DNA from: Daldinia sp. FL1419
Lineage: Eukaryota > Ascomycota > Sordariomycetes > Xylariales > Hypoxylaceae
NCBI GenBank assembly: GCA_025201765.1
Contig: MU623450.1
Span: 1-64,000 of the forward strand
Reading direction: 5' to 3'
Length of the DNA: 64,000 nucleotides
Below are positions 48,128-60,148 of the stretch, piece by piece. Positions within the stretch are counted from its first letter, which is position 1; every line of letters begins with the position of its first letter. A program made the position numbers and the translations under genes. Below the pieces are notes generated by a model, which did not search any database, was not told where the DNA came from, and saw only the letters and a list, made by a program, of their open reading frames with translations.

Positions 48128-50222
48128 CTATTTCCCCCTTTGCTCTTCTCCGACTAGTAGTGCGATTACTGTCTTCAGAGCTTCCATTGGATCCTTGTTC
48201 TCCTGTACCAGCTTGTCGAATATGCCCGGTATACTTGTTAAGCTATTCTTCAGGTCCTGACTATGCCCTACTGAAGAGTTAGATTACCTATAGGCGTGTT
48301 GAGTTGCATGGTTGGGAGGACTTACATTTCGCCGGGGTTCCTAGCAACAACCCTATTTTGCTTCGCGCTTCTCCCGTCCAATCGAATTTGATATGCCATT
48401 CGATGCGGATATTTGGAATCCCTTCTGGGTCGTTTGGGTCAGGCAGCTCTAGATCAAGATATGTTTTCCCCAGATTGGGTAGTATATCGGCTTTAGTGAA
48501 GCTCGTTTTTTCAGCTTGCCCCTCAAACTCATCGTCAATGCCGTCGTCGTTTGCTGTCGTAGCTGGCCGACCTTGACCTTTCTTCCTTGTATCTGCCCTC
48601 ATTTCTCTGGCACACTTTGCCAAGCTGTCGCTGCTCCTTAAATCCCTTCCGACTGCACACCAAAAACGAGCCCTCTTCGTCGCGACACGGAGCCATTCGC
48701 TCATAGCCCAAGTAATAACACTGACATTTCTTGTTAGAGCGCTAGTCCCTGCGCCCCTAATAACTCGTTCTACAAAAGGCCCTAGCTCGCCAGCTGCGGA
48801 CGGCTCAAGGCGTGGGACTTTTAGCTCAGCAATACATAGCCTTTTGGTATTTATCGTCATTTCAATCGTGGCGGCAAATAGACCAGGCGGGGCCGATGAA
48901 GCAGATATGGTATGTTTTTGCATTAGTGGTCCTGTATTTGCGGAATCGTCGCGGGGTATCATCGAGACAACAGACGTGAAAATTAAAGAGGTAAATACCT
49001 GGAGGAAAGGTAATTCTTCCTCCGTTGTCATAGGGATGGGATGATGCGAAACGTGAAGCCTTTCGGTCTCCCCTGAGGCGTCATTTTGCGAGGGAGAAAA
49101 TATAGATGGAAGTGACGAATTTGATTTACTAAAGGGGAGAAATGATATGGGATTTAATGCGGCTTCGAGCCAGTTTTGTGTCGGATCGGGAATTGTCTCT
49201 TTTTCAGGAGGGAGGGTATGTCGACAAAGTAAATCAAAAAGAGACACTCTATCTTCTGGGTCCTTTGGCGCTGAGCTAGATTTCCTTCCTTGCTGCAGCT
49301 CGTATAAACGGGAATTTTCGCGAGTTGCTAATTGCAGATCTGATTTCAAGCGAGAAACTTCAGCGAGCAGTTCATCACGTAAAACCTTCTTTTCAGCTAG
49401 TGGATCGGGTTCTTCAGCGTTCCGAGCTGGATGCGACTTTCGCCTTTTCTTTCGGCTTTGCGGTCGCGCTCTAAGCGTTCTCTCTGCGGTTCGGGATGGA
49501 GATTCTTCGCGCGTAGCTTCTTTGGTAAATTCAGGATGGCGGAGTGGTGGTTGCTTTAGAGGTGAACTTTTAATTCGCTCGGCCAATACTCTACTCCTCC
49601 TTGGGCGTTTAGTAGGTGTATTGTGAATTCCCAAAGGAGAAGTCTGGATTGAGGCGAGATCGGATATGCCTTGCTGTGTCGGTGTAGGCGGAAGTTCTGG
49701 CTCGTCCGGTACAGCCTCTCCAGGGGGTGGAGAGCGTCGTAGTACTCGACCCTTAAAGGGATTTATTATTTCCTCTTCTTCAGCCGAAGGTGCAGGTAAT
49801 GGACGCGGTGATGGTTTACTCGGTGTCCTTCGCGGTTTAGAGGCCATAGCCCCTGTGGCGCGTCGGACGGGACTCTGTGGTTGTTGATCAACCAAAGTAG
49901 ATGGCGCATCGTGATCGCTTGCTCCTACCTCATCTTCCGCTGGTCTGATATCAGAACCACCCGGGACATCACCCTGCAAACTTCCTACTTCTGACGCTGC
50001 GGGCGCATCCTCAGAAGGTCGAGTTCTAGAGGTACCCCTTCGTTCTAATATGTCCGGGTTTGATCGCGCAAGACTAGCCTTGGTTGGCGACGCAAACGAT
50101 GGAATCGGATGCCGTGTAGATCTTCGAACCGGGTCATCTTTGGACGACGCTATAGTCGACTCGCCTATCGGAATATTTGTCGTGGGCGAGGTCTTGCGGC
50201 GCTTCGGAGCTGAAGAGTCCAT
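48128..50222 (-). CDS. Nuclear protein with disordered N terminus and coiled coil
   Basis: Two exons (minus: 50222-48326 and 48270-48128) encode 679 residues. Residues 1-270 are Pro/Ser/Lys/Arg-rich with several basic nuclear-signal-like patches (PKRRKTSP, TPTKRPRRSR, RPQSRKKRRKS). A coiled coil follows (EKKVLRDELLAEVSRLKSDL). The C-terminal domain includes LPFLQVFTSLIFTS, PGLFAATIEMTINTKRLCI and NVSVITWAMSEWLRVATKRARFW. The order of coiled coil then mixed alpha/beta domain recalls kinetochore COMA subunits (CENP-O/P), but this is only a guess. The splice at 48326/48270 joins TPAK to LGHSQDLKN and adds 47 residues that an unspliced reading would miss. Confidence 0.82.
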
Positions 50223-50780
50223 TGGGTCTCCTAGATATTTTCACTTATACAATCATAGTAGTTCCAATGGTATATCGACTTCATGAGTTTGGACTGGACC
50301 TCGCCGGAGACTTGGATAGCTCTTAAACCGGAATCTGATCTTGCATTCCACCCACCATAGGTTTGGCGTATTTAACGTGGGATGAGTTGGACAAGGATAA
50401 CGAAAAGGGTTGATTTGGAATCTGTCTTAATACAGATGCCCAACTGAACCGAAATGGCGCTCCTCCCTTATACTTCGCATTAATATTAATGAGGTTGAAA
50501 TACTTATAAAACGCGTTTAAATTGTATAAGTGGGTATTGACGCGCCCAAAAGTTGCATGTTATTTCTTATCTTAATTATCAATTTTACAAAGTTACAAGG
50601 TATACTACCTAACCTAGGCAGGTACCATGTAGACACTAGTGTATAGGTATTTGATAGGTACCGATGTCAGCTCTTTCTTTTCTTTAGCACACACCGGGGT
50701 ACTGACCGTACGGTACGGTCAGTATCGCACCTAGGCGTAAATTCTAACACGTGATTCAGCCGATATGCTGTAACTAGGTA
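50223..50780. other. Promoter side of the coiled-coil protein gene
   Basis: Divergent promoter for the minus-strand gene. TACC/GGTA palindromes lie at 50606-50663. No gene seen. Confidence 0.5.
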
Positions 50781-51332
50781 AGTCAGAGGAGGGGGAAACC
50801 GACCCCCCTTAGAAACCGACCCCCGGTCTTGCACAGACCATTTACTACCCATTTGGGTTTAACAGAGGTACATCAGAGAAAAAGAGATAAATTATTAAGT
50901 ATCTGATTGGTCAAGAAATTTCCAGTTGCCATTCTGAGCATAGCTTTCCAAAGCCAACCAATGAATTATTATTACTAGTCCCAGACGGGCTTAGCCTTTT
51001 CTCTAGCTCTTCCATAATATGAAGGGTAATAATTCGAATAAAAGTATGATTTGCATCTGGATTAACCTTTTTCTGTTTCCCGGACTTTACCCGAACCAAT
51101 TCTGGTTTAAGCTCAAAAGCTTAATTTGGATTGTAGCCAATTAAAATGGTCATCTTGAGAATAGAAGTTTTTAATTGGTTGAAAAATAAAGACAAATTCT
51201 AAAAGAAAAATAAGAAAGATACATCGAATTGGTATGAAAAGAGTGGATACCTGGCTATTTATTAGATTATGATTGGTCCTTTCTGACCGGGGGTCGGTTT
51301 CTAAGGGGGGTCGGTTTCCCCCTCCTCTGACT
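50781..51332. mobile_element. TIR element with 48 bp perfect inverted repeats and TA duplication
   Basis: The left end 50781-50828 (starting AGTCAGAGGAGGGGGAAACC) and the right end 51285-51332 are exact inverted copies over 48 bases. Within each arm, AAACCGACCCCC occurs twice. The element is flanked by TA on both sides (50779-50780 and 51333-51334), fitting a Tc1/mariner-like or pogo-like target. The 456-base interior is AT-rich and holds only a 62-residue minus-strand frame (50911-51099) of unknown kind, so it is non-autonomous. Perfect arms suggest a young insertion or selection against change. It sits 200 bases upstream of the OXLD1-like gene. Confidence 0.88.
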
Positions 51333-51532
51333 TAGTACCTGTGGCTAATATCCATTGCCCCCCTTCCCCCAAACTTCTCTTCTCCCCAATGACGTGAGGT
51401 CGACAGGAAAAATCAATCCCTTTTTTACTTCTTCTAATCTCATTCGCTCCGTCATTCTCCCGCTCCCTAGCCCACCTCGGCCCTTTCTTTTTACTATCAC
51501 ACTTCGTAAAGGATACCGCACCGGTCTTCAAA

Positions 51533-52402
51533 ATGCCGCTTACTACAAGGCCTTTAATAAGAGCTTCTAGGCTCGGTTCGCTCGCGCGACTGCCCCAACC
51601 CTCTCGCGTCTTTTATTCAGGTGGCTCCAGATTACCTGGTGGTACTCCGGGTGAGGCTTCTGAGCAAGCGATACCTCTAGGTCTCTACTACGAAGCTGTC
51701 CTTAATAAGCCGCAACCCATACCCGATGTTAAGCCCGAAGAGCCTCCGACCTCGTCGCCTAAATCTCCTCGGAGTACTGCCAAGAAGGCACCGACCAAGA
51801 GATCCAAGGATGAGGCTACTCCAGCATCGTCATCATCTGCTACTGGGCCCGAAACATCTGCTAAGCCGGCAACAGCACAAGAAAAGGCACGTATTATCTT
51901 TGGCTCGCGACTCGCCGGCCCAGCCGAGAGAGCCGAGCGCCTTGAAGCCATTCGGAACCGCAGTACGCTAATAGCCGGCGTCTTAGTCCCCCCGCGGCCA
52001 GAAGAGCCAGACAACTGCTGCATGAGTGGATGCGTGAACTGCGTCTGGGATCGTTATCGGGATGAGATGGAGGACTGGGTTGACGCGTCTGCGAGAGCTG
52101 AGGCAGCTCTACAGGCGCAGAAATCGCAATCAAGAGAAACGCCCGAGGACGTCCCAGGCTCGGTTAAAGATGAGGAGGGGGGGCTACCAGATCCACCCAG
52201 TGCCACAAGTATGGACGATGATGGCGGTGGTAGTGAATCGAATTGGCAGCCGAACTTGAAGGTGGCTGATCGACCCAAGATAGCCAAAGACTTTTGGGAC
52301 GACGAAATCTACAAGGACGTGCCAGTTGGCATTCGAGAATTCATGAAGCAAGAGAAGAGATTAAAAGAAAAACATATCAGGGAGGGCACTTTCGGCGCTT
52401 AG
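51533..52402 (+). CDS. OXLD1-type mitochondrial protein (oxidoreductase-like domain)
   Basis: One exon, 289 residues. The N terminus (TTRPLIRASRLGSLARL) is a likely mitochondrial presequence. A Lys/Ser/Pro-rich region follows. The core PPRPEEPDNCCMSGCVNC (C162, C163, C167, C170) and VWDRYRDEME is the oxidoreductase-like domain found in OXLD1 and its fungal relatives. The C terminus has the fungal motif PVGIREFMKQEKRLKEK. The cysteines may bind metal or take part in redox chemistry; the reaction is unknown. It converges with the phosphoribosyltransferase gene, 260 bases apart. Confidence 0.85.
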   Translation: MPLTTRPLIRASRLGSLARLPQPSRVFYSGGSRLPGGTPGEASEQAIPLGLYYEAVLNKPQPIPDVKPEEPPTSSPKSPRSTAKKAPTKRSKDEATPASSSSATGPETSAKPATAQEKARIIFGSRLAGPAERAERLEAIRNRSTLIAGVLVPPRPEEPDNCCMSGCVNCVWDRYRDEMEDWVDASARAEAALQAQKSQSRETPEDVPGSVKDEEGGLPDPPSATSMDDDGGGSESNWQPNLKVADRPKIAKDFWDDEIYKDVPVGIREFMKQEKRLKEKHIREGTFGA

Positions 52403-52662
52403 AGAAAGATGGCTACATCATATATACCCCTGTGTCGAGCAATATAACAATTCGCCAAATAACCGCTTCGCATTCGAGTCGGCTTCGTGGAGTGTCCGAA
52501 ATTCTTAAAAACCTTTTTATATTTTTCCCCTTTCGGCGTTCAGTTTGGAGCCTATATTCTCAATGTGTATTGAGTTGCCCTTGGTTTCTATCTAGCACGC
52601 CACGTCTATCCTGCCTACCCGAAAAGGAGAGGCCCCAACCGCACCTGATTTACTAATCGCAT

Positions 52663-53554
52663 CTAAGCAGCACCGTTCCCATTTGTTTGCTTCTTTGCTA
52701 GCTCATCGTGCAGGTCGATATCCGTTGCTTCCCACGGATAGCATATCCACTCATCCCCTATCGTTCTCGCTGCCAGATATCGGGACTGCTCTATCATCTC
52801 TGCGGGCAATGTACCCTTCTTCTGCTTGTCCTTGTTCTGTTGTATCTGTTAGCACCCGCGATAAGCAGACCCCCTGGCATATCCGAAACTTTCGGCCACT
52901 TACATGCAGGACGAATATGCTGAACTCCGTCTTCTCGGCGTTACCCAACTTTTGTCGCGCCTCCTCGACGTCCTTTTCCAGTTCCTTTACGGCGTACTCT
53001 AATGTCGTTCGCGTATCGTCAACTTCATCTACGATTAGGATGCGCTTGCCGACCAGATTTTGGATCTCGCCTAGGCTGCTCAGGTCAAGCCATTGGGTAC
53101 GGGTGACTTTGGTTCCTATCTGATCTATGACGCCTTCGTCTGGGCTCGAGGAATCTGCTACGGGCAGCTGCTCGTATAAGGAGAGACCGATGGCCTGGAT
53201 TGGGATATTGGGGCTGCCGGGCTGCTTAAGGAAGGAGCGCAAGATCCGCGCCGGCACATAACCACCACCGCCGATGGCAATAATGAGTTGCGGCTTGAAT
53301 GAACTTAGAATCTTGGGCGCTGCCTCCTGGCAGAGCTTGTGGACCTGTTGGTCGCCAAATTGGTTAGAGAATCACGGACGTAAGCAAATTATTCTCGCAT
53401 CCTCCAGCGGCGTGGCGGGCTTTTACACTGGCTCTCTGAATAAATAAGAAACAGGAAGAGCGCAGGAATATATTATGGTGAGGTTGCAACAGGTAAACAA
53501 GCAAGATTAAGATCTGCTTACATCGTTGTAAGTGACGTAGATCTTCTCCACCAT
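52663..53554 (-). CDS. Xanthine/hypoxanthine phosphoribosyltransferase (Xpt1-like)
   Basis: Three exons (minus: 53554-53522, 53344-52904, 52845-52663) encode 218 residues. The PRPP-binding motif ILIVDEVDDTRTTL lies near residues 113-126, and the phosphate-binding IAIGGGGYVPARIL loop near 33-46. The C terminus has TIGDEWICYPWEATDID, typical of yeast Xpt1-like purine salvage enzymes. These transfer phosphoribosyl to xanthine or hypoxanthine, in the cytosol. The small first exon MVEKIYVTYND matches the family start. A T run at 53867-53890 lies in its promoter. Confidence 0.93.
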
Positions 53555-54876
53555 CTTGGCTGATGCAGAAGATATGACGATAGTGGGGGAGATCCGGTGC
53601 TTATACGGTGCGTGTGTTGTTAAAGGACGCAAAGAGGAATTCTTGGGAGAAGACAAGAATAAGTTGGGTTTGGAGGAAATTATAGAGATTGAAAGGAAGG
53701 ATTATTATATAGAAAAGAAAAAAGACTAGTTAGAGGGAAAAGTTTCGAGTTTGAGTTGCGACTAGGATTAGGATTGGGAATGGGACCCAGAAGGGAAAGA
53801 AACTTTTAGTGGGGCAAGCGAATTAGTGTATGTACTAGTAGAGGGGGTCTTTTTTCTTTTTTTTGCCTTTTTTTTTTTTTTTTTTTTTTTGAAACGTGGG
53901 GCTCTTTGGAGGGGTTATTTGGGCTCGTTTTGCAACCATTAAGACGATTAGTACCGTTGGGGCAGGTGAGAAGGTAAGAAGCTCTTTCCAGGCATGCGCA
54001 GACTTTCAAGCGTGACATTACTTCTGTAGCGATGAATTAGGCAAGTTAATGCTTAATATGTACAATATTGGGTGCCATATTCCTTAATCCTTTTCGTACA
54101 TGCAGTAACACTATAGCACATATAGTTTGTATGAGGTAGGGTACCTATTATTAATACTTTAAATTTATGGCTATTTCTGCCACCTTTAAACATATGCAAT
54201 TTTGCTTATTTTTTACTTTTTATTAATATTACTATTGTTTTATTTTATAAGTCTATATATTGAAATATGATATAAAACAATTACTAATTAATTTTCATTT
54301 TTAAAAAAGAGAAGTATGAAATTGAATATACATATATATGTGGAATGGATACGCACGCAAAAATACCTACATATCGGTCCTGTACATACTTACATATCAA
54401 TATAAATTACCTAATATGGTGGAAGACGCCGAAATTAACTTTAATAACCCTGGGCATCGCCTGTCAAACTTATCATTACATAAAATGCTCAAGTACTTTA
54501 CTTAGGTAAGATATAACGTTAAATTCAAGTGAAGTACAAGTAAGAACGAACTTATAACAAACTTTAAGAAAAAGTAGGAAAGTAAGGTAAAGGTTATTTT
54601 AATCTCAATGTCTGACAACTTGCCTTTTCCTTTGCGCGCATCTGTTGGATATCGTAGATGACATTACACAATCCTAGCATACTCTTTAACATAGATACCT
54701 ATATTATCCACCCGCCTACTTTGATACACCAGCTCCAGAAGATACTTAGGAAGATTATCATATTATCGAATATTATACAGACGTGAAGTATCAGCATGCC
54801 CCCTTCTTCCTAGGAGCGACGACCACCTTAACGGGAACGAAGACTCCAAGAATACAAACCTTCGTAGGAACTCACC
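53555..54876. other. Intergenic, partly AT-rich
   Basis: The first 350 bases are the promoter of the phosphoribosyltransferase gene, with T runs near 53850-53890. The part at 54100-54340 is AT-rich and may be a decayed repeat. No gene recognised. Confidence 0.5.
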
Positions 54877-55647
54877 ATGGAAGCCAAGCAAGAACCGGTA
54901 GAGATCCCCCTCAAAATGCCGTGGCCTAACACGAAGAAACTATTTCCGTCAGGAATCATGCGAAGCCTGCTCATTGACCATCTCTATGGGTTTTAGAATA
55001 CCCCTCAAGGAAAACGTGAAATCGTGCTACCGTTAGCAGCAACCGCAGATATGAGAATACTACACGATAGTATTATGATAATGCCTCTTCGATACGCCGA
55101 GTATTCGGAAGGAAAATTAGGGCGCTGGAAGTACGTGTTTGTAGAAAGAAGACGCCTATACGCACAAAGTATATGGGTAAAACGTGTATTGGGTAGAAGA
55201 TATGCGGTACAAGTCTTGTTCTCGGATATAGTCTCGCTTCTATGGTTCCTCGAACGGAGAGCTCTCTACGATCCGGCATGTCTGGAGTGTCTTTATCCTC
55301 GTGAATGGACAGATATTTACCGAGAATATGGAAATGGCCTGCCCCAGATGCCAGCTTACTTGACCGCGGTCGAAATGTACATGGAGCGCACCTGGAATAA
55401 GAACCCATGTGACAACTACGAATACGACCTAACGTCCGATTACAAAGGTACTCCGACTTCCGTCGATACTCAAGTAATACACTTTTTAGGTCAGCTTGAC
55501 GAAGCAATCACGGACCCGGACATAATGCTGGACTTATGCGTGGACGATAGTTTAGATTCTACCATGAGTGAAGGAAGTTTAGAGTCTATCATGTGCGAAG
55601 GAAGTTCAGAGTCTACTATCAGTGAAGGAAGTTTAGAGAGTTCATAA
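54877..55647 (+). pseudogene. Unknown ORF interrupted by one in-frame TAG
   Basis: From the ATG at 54877 one frame runs to 55647 (256 codons) with a single stop, TAG, at 54994-54996. Sequence on both sides is protein-like (KMPWPNTKKLFPSGIMRSLL before; RILHDSIMIMPLRYAEYSEG and REWTDIYREYGNGLPQMPAY after). A C-to-T change in a CAG codon would explain the stop. Otherwise the gene may start at ATG 55051 (198 residues). The C terminus carries an 11-residue repeat of the form SLESTMSEG (33-base unit, about three copies). No family recognised; no membrane segments. Confidence 0.5.
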
Positions 55648-55650
55648 ACC

Positions 55651-56048
55651 AAGTCGCACGAATGATACGGACGGTAGGGACATCATAGCGTCGCGCCTCG
55701 CTCAATTACTAAAAGGGGTGTGGTGGGGAAAATATGGTTACCAAGCGGTTTTATTTTATTTTTATTTTTTTAAAATTCAGCGCCGTGATATTAGTTAGTT
55801 ATTCGGGGAACCCTCAGTTTTTGCGATGTTTGAACCAGGAGAGATGGTTTCAGACTTGGATCTATATAGTGAGCGTCGAAGAAAATTAAACTTAAAAGCG
55901 CGTAGGGCGATTCAATAATCCGTACAAAGTCCCTTTAAACGTAGTGACTGGGTTCGGCGTCTAATATCACTAATGGATATATGCAACAATAACTGGAAAA
56001 TCAAACGAGCATATCCAAAAATACTCTCCAACAGCCTACACGCAAACC
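55651..56048. other. Intergenic, convergent 3' regions
   Basis: Nothing recognised apart from a short T-rich tract near 55750. Confidence 0.5.
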
Positions 56049-58518
56049 CTATCCTACAAAATCCAGGAATCCACCGCCGAAGAAGTCTTCCATCCTTGGA
56101 AATATCGCATGTTCTGATATGTCAAAGGGCGGGAAAAGCGACTCGGGCTCTAGTTCTTGGGTTTCCTGTGAGCACAGTTCCCTTGTGCGATATCCTGGTG
56201 TTTCGTGACGGGAACTGCGACCGTCAAGCCCGACCGGCGTAGCCATTGAGTTCTGTTCATTATCCCGGTTCCGTAGGTGTGGCCTCGTCGACGGTTGGCT
56301 ATTACTCGTCGGACTCGAGTCACCGTTGGTTCGTGACTCCATTTTATGCTTGGCAAGGGCGCCGTATTTAAAGGACCATGCTTTACCCGGGGACGTCTGA
56401 ATCCATTGATCGATTTGTATGATCAGGTCTCGACTAACCTGGTCTGAGACCTTTGACTGCGATTCATCATAATGTGCTAGGAGCAAAATGCAGTACCCGA
56501 TACAGAGGCACAGGCAAGTGGGGATCACATCCATGAGGAAGGATGGCATCTCCAGAAACGTTTGCAAAACAAGCATGGCGTACTTACAAGCATTCACCCG
56601 CAAGGTACTGCCGCCATCGTCATTGTTTTGTCGCGGATGGACTGGAATGTGGTCCTCGTGATCGCTAACGTCTTCGTCCTCCATTTCCGAAAGAAATGTC
56701 CGGGGTCGCAGACCTTGTCCGACCTCTTCTAGAGACCGGACAGCAAGGATGAGACAGGCGGCGTGATATCCGATTTTCAGCATTGACGACGTTGGAAGGA
56801 CTAACGCGCTTAGTAGACGTGCTGATGAACCCACCAGACGCTTGAACTTACCCAGCAGATGGTTCCATTTCTCCTTCCATGATAGAAATTCTTTACATTC
56901 TCCGCCATCACCAAGGTAGGTTTGGTGCGTGAGCTTCTGGTGTAGAGTTGAATATAGCAATATCTCAGCGACAAGCATCCCGTCTTGCATTGTGGCTTGG
57001 TAAAAATTTAGCAAGATGTTGCATTGATTAATATAAGGAGCTGGTATGATAGATGGCCTGCCTGTTGTTGCGGCCCAACTGCAACGCAAGCGATTTGTTA
57101 GCACCAAAATGGATCCCGTACGTCAACACTCACTGAAGGTGGTTCAGACAGATCTTGGACCATAGGTGGATTGATTTATGATCTTTATCTGTAAGGCTCC
57201 CTTGCTTTATGTTGTTTATTATCTTGGAGAAACTGATACTGAGCATTGCCTGCTTAGCACAATAGCCGGTCAACAACCAGCTATCAACGTAGTCGACCCC
57301 ATTCTACTCAACGTCAGAGAAGAGTTATCCTATATAGCGGTAGAGTTCGCAAGTACTTACACCTCCCGGGCTATTTGCGTTATTGCTCATTATTAATATC
57401 GCGTTGATCTCCTCGAGATTTAAGGGGCTAGACAGCAGAGCTTGGCCTAGCGTGATTCGAACTTGCTCGTATATCTGCCTATGCATGGACGACCCGCGTA
57501 TATCGTTACGATAGATGACTCCCATGAGACAGCAGACGCTGTGCAAGAAGGCAGATACCCTGCGAGTTTCTCCGCTAGCTGTCAAGTCCTCTATGCCGCA
57601 TACGAGAAGGTTATGACCTTGGTAGCGGAAGAAGCTTTATATCATGTTAGATATTATAGCCTGCACCAACACTCCTTAATGAAGACTCTAGACTTACAGG
57701 TGGATTAGCTCATTGGCAGTCTGCTCATCGAGGAGCTGGAGCTGTATAAGATCAACATTGATATGTCCTAACATCCGCCTACAGCTTCTCGTTATTTGCT
57801 GCGATATTGATCTCAACACTACGATTGGTGCAGACTGAGCCCCCTTGTCAGCTGGCGCCGAGAAATACTCGGGAGTATGGCTTTCTTGTTCTGCGCGTAA
57901 TAGATGACCATCACCAACGTTAGAAGAAGCCTTGCTAGCTGGAGCTCGACCATTTTGAGATTGAGCATTCGAAGTTAGATCTTTAAGCATTGACTTGATC
58001 TCTTGTAGCTCTACTTCATACCGTGATAGCCTAATAAGTGTGTAAGTCCACAATGGATCTATCGAAGGGAGCATGAGAGATCCTAAGGATTATAAATGTA
58101 TACCTTTCTTCGGTGTTTGAATTGGCTTGCTCATGATTAGGACCAGATAAGAACGCTTCATTTTCTCCACGAAGAGAACATTCAATCCTTTACGCAGACC
58201 ATTAGTGAAGAATTTAAGCATATATGGAGTGAGTGGAAGACACGAGGCACGGTGTTTTTTGTGCTGAAGATGTCATTTTGCGAACCTTAATGTCTGGCAA
58301 CGATGACAGCCCTGCGCGCCTGGATCATATTCGCATCTGCATTTCAACTTTTGGCACGATAGACAAGAAAATGCTCGGCGCCGTCGCTTCTGCGGTTCCC
58401 CGGTCGGTTTATCCCCTACATGGCGACGTTTAGCAGGTTTGGGAGATGTGGAGGGTAGCGTCTCCTGGTGCTCGAGGTTATCGGTACGCGCGCCGTCGGT
58501 AGATCTCATTCTATACAT
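56049..58518 (-). CDS. Zn2Cys6 transcription factor, large, six exons
   Basis: Exons (minus) 58518-58286, 58187-58104, 58030-57698, 57634-57361, 57303-57134 and 57078-56049 encode 707 residues. Upstream of the cluster is a basic region (AKRRHVGDKP, QKRRRRAF). The zinc cluster uses C52, C55, C62, C71, C74 and C81; the first intron splits it just before C81. A coiled coil (RYEVELQEIKSMLKDL) follows, as in dimeric C6 factors. Then comes a long helical regulatory region with IYEQVRITLGQALLSSPL, INAILIMSNNANSPG and SWLLTGYCAKQAML. The C terminus is acidic and aromatic (EDFFGGGFLDF), a possible activation domain. All five introns are 55-98 bp and phase-consistent. Targets unknown. The divergent neighbour is the rid homologue, 1.6 kb away. 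Confidence 0.87.
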
Positions 58519-60148
58519 ATACACACTTATATGGCTTAGAAATTACATGGAGGTGGGAATCATTATCGCCGACGGAAATCGGAAGTGGATAACAAAGGGT
58601 TTTGTCGGACAGTAGCGGCGAGTAGTGGGAACAAGCAGATGTAGCGATGCGCCTATCGGAAGACCCACCCGACACCTTCCTTCCAAATTGCAGATGTCCG
58701 CCGGGTATCGGCGGAACCTCTAGCTTTCAGGTATTGTACGTACCTACCTGGGGTGGGTGTGGGGGCCCTAGACCTACATTCATCCAAGGGTCACTCCTTT
58801 GCTGACATATACTACCTGGGTAGGTACATACATGTATACTCGATGCAGCTTCAAACCAAATCATCTCTATTACCAACTAGAGGCCTCTTGAGATTGACAA
58901 TTTTAATATAGTATGACCTATACTAGGTCCATTAAAAAAATTTAATATATGCTTAGTCTTGTAAAGATAGGTTATTGCTTAAAGTTGCACTTCTCTATTT
59001 TATAATAGATAATATATACCTATATATATTATTACAGAACTTAATTCATTAACATTTTACTTTTTCTACATATATCCCCATATTTAATTCATTATTATTC
59101 ATTATTCAAAATATTAGATCTAATAATAAGACGTTAATATTATTTTCATATTACAACTCTAACAAGGCAGCTTAACCTTTCTACTTCTCATATCCACTTC
59201 TTCTTCATGTAGGTAATCCTTCTGTACTATAATCCACCCTCTTTATTCAATTCTATCCCTATTCTCTAATATTCTAATTACATGAGCCTACTAATTTCTA
59301 TTCTCCTTTGGCCCTCAATAGTATCTTCCCGGTCTTCTCGCATCCCCACCTACATTTAGAAAATATGCATAGTGCGCCTTAGATAGGGAGGCAGTTAGCC
59401 TGCTTGGATATAGGACTGGGGAAACAGACGCTTCCACCAATACTTTTTTTCCCCAAAGTTGGTGAAAATACCATATTGCCTTCCTTTGACCTACTGGTTC
59501 TTTCAAGAACAACCCGTGATAGACCCGGGCAAGCTATTATTTGCAAGACAACGCACTTTCGTACGACCCCTGCGCCCAGCCTCGAATTTGATAATTCAAA
59601 GCAGCATCTTAATTATCACGCCTTGCTAGATATTTCTACTACCCTTACACGTTTTCTAGAAGAGAAGCCATTGGAACCACAAAAACAGACATAGGCTCTA
59701 AGTCGCCATAATCTACCCCTTATTGCCTTCATAACTATCATTATCATCCATTAAAAGGTACGAAAGAGCGTCCATAGGCGTGAATATTATCCCCTACCAT
59801 CATAATTACCTTACGTTTACCATACATCTATACATCGTGCCAGTATTGTACCTTCTCTTGCCAATACAGTCACAAGCTATTTGGCCTTTCTTTCCCCTTT
59901 CAATCATCCCGCCACTGTTAGCGTCCAGTTTGATCTTCACGTCGTTAACAGCTTTATCCTACTACCGAAGATCAAAATCTATATGACAGGTGGTAGGTAA
60001 GTCAATTATTTTATGTTGCCATCTCCACTGCTCTTCCTAATTCGTCAGTACTGATGTATTCAATGGAAATCAATCACAGCACCAAACATTTGTCAGGCTT
60101 AAACTACTCACATCATCATTGTAGTATCTATCTAGCAGTTAAATAACT
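58519..60148. other. Divergent intergenic region, partly AT-rich
   Basis: About 1.6 kb between the zinc-cluster gene and the methyltransferase gene. 58880-59300 is AT-rich and may be a decayed repeat. A weak frame at 59404-59694 has no ATG start at its head. TACCTAGGTA-type palindromes occur near 58740-58840. The right part is the promoter and leader of the methyltransferase gene. Confidence 0.5.

Noticed and set aside
48304..50286. Long plus-strand frames opposite the coiled-coil protein gene (up to 159 codons)
   Set aside because: Antisense shadows of a 679-residue gene with better composition.
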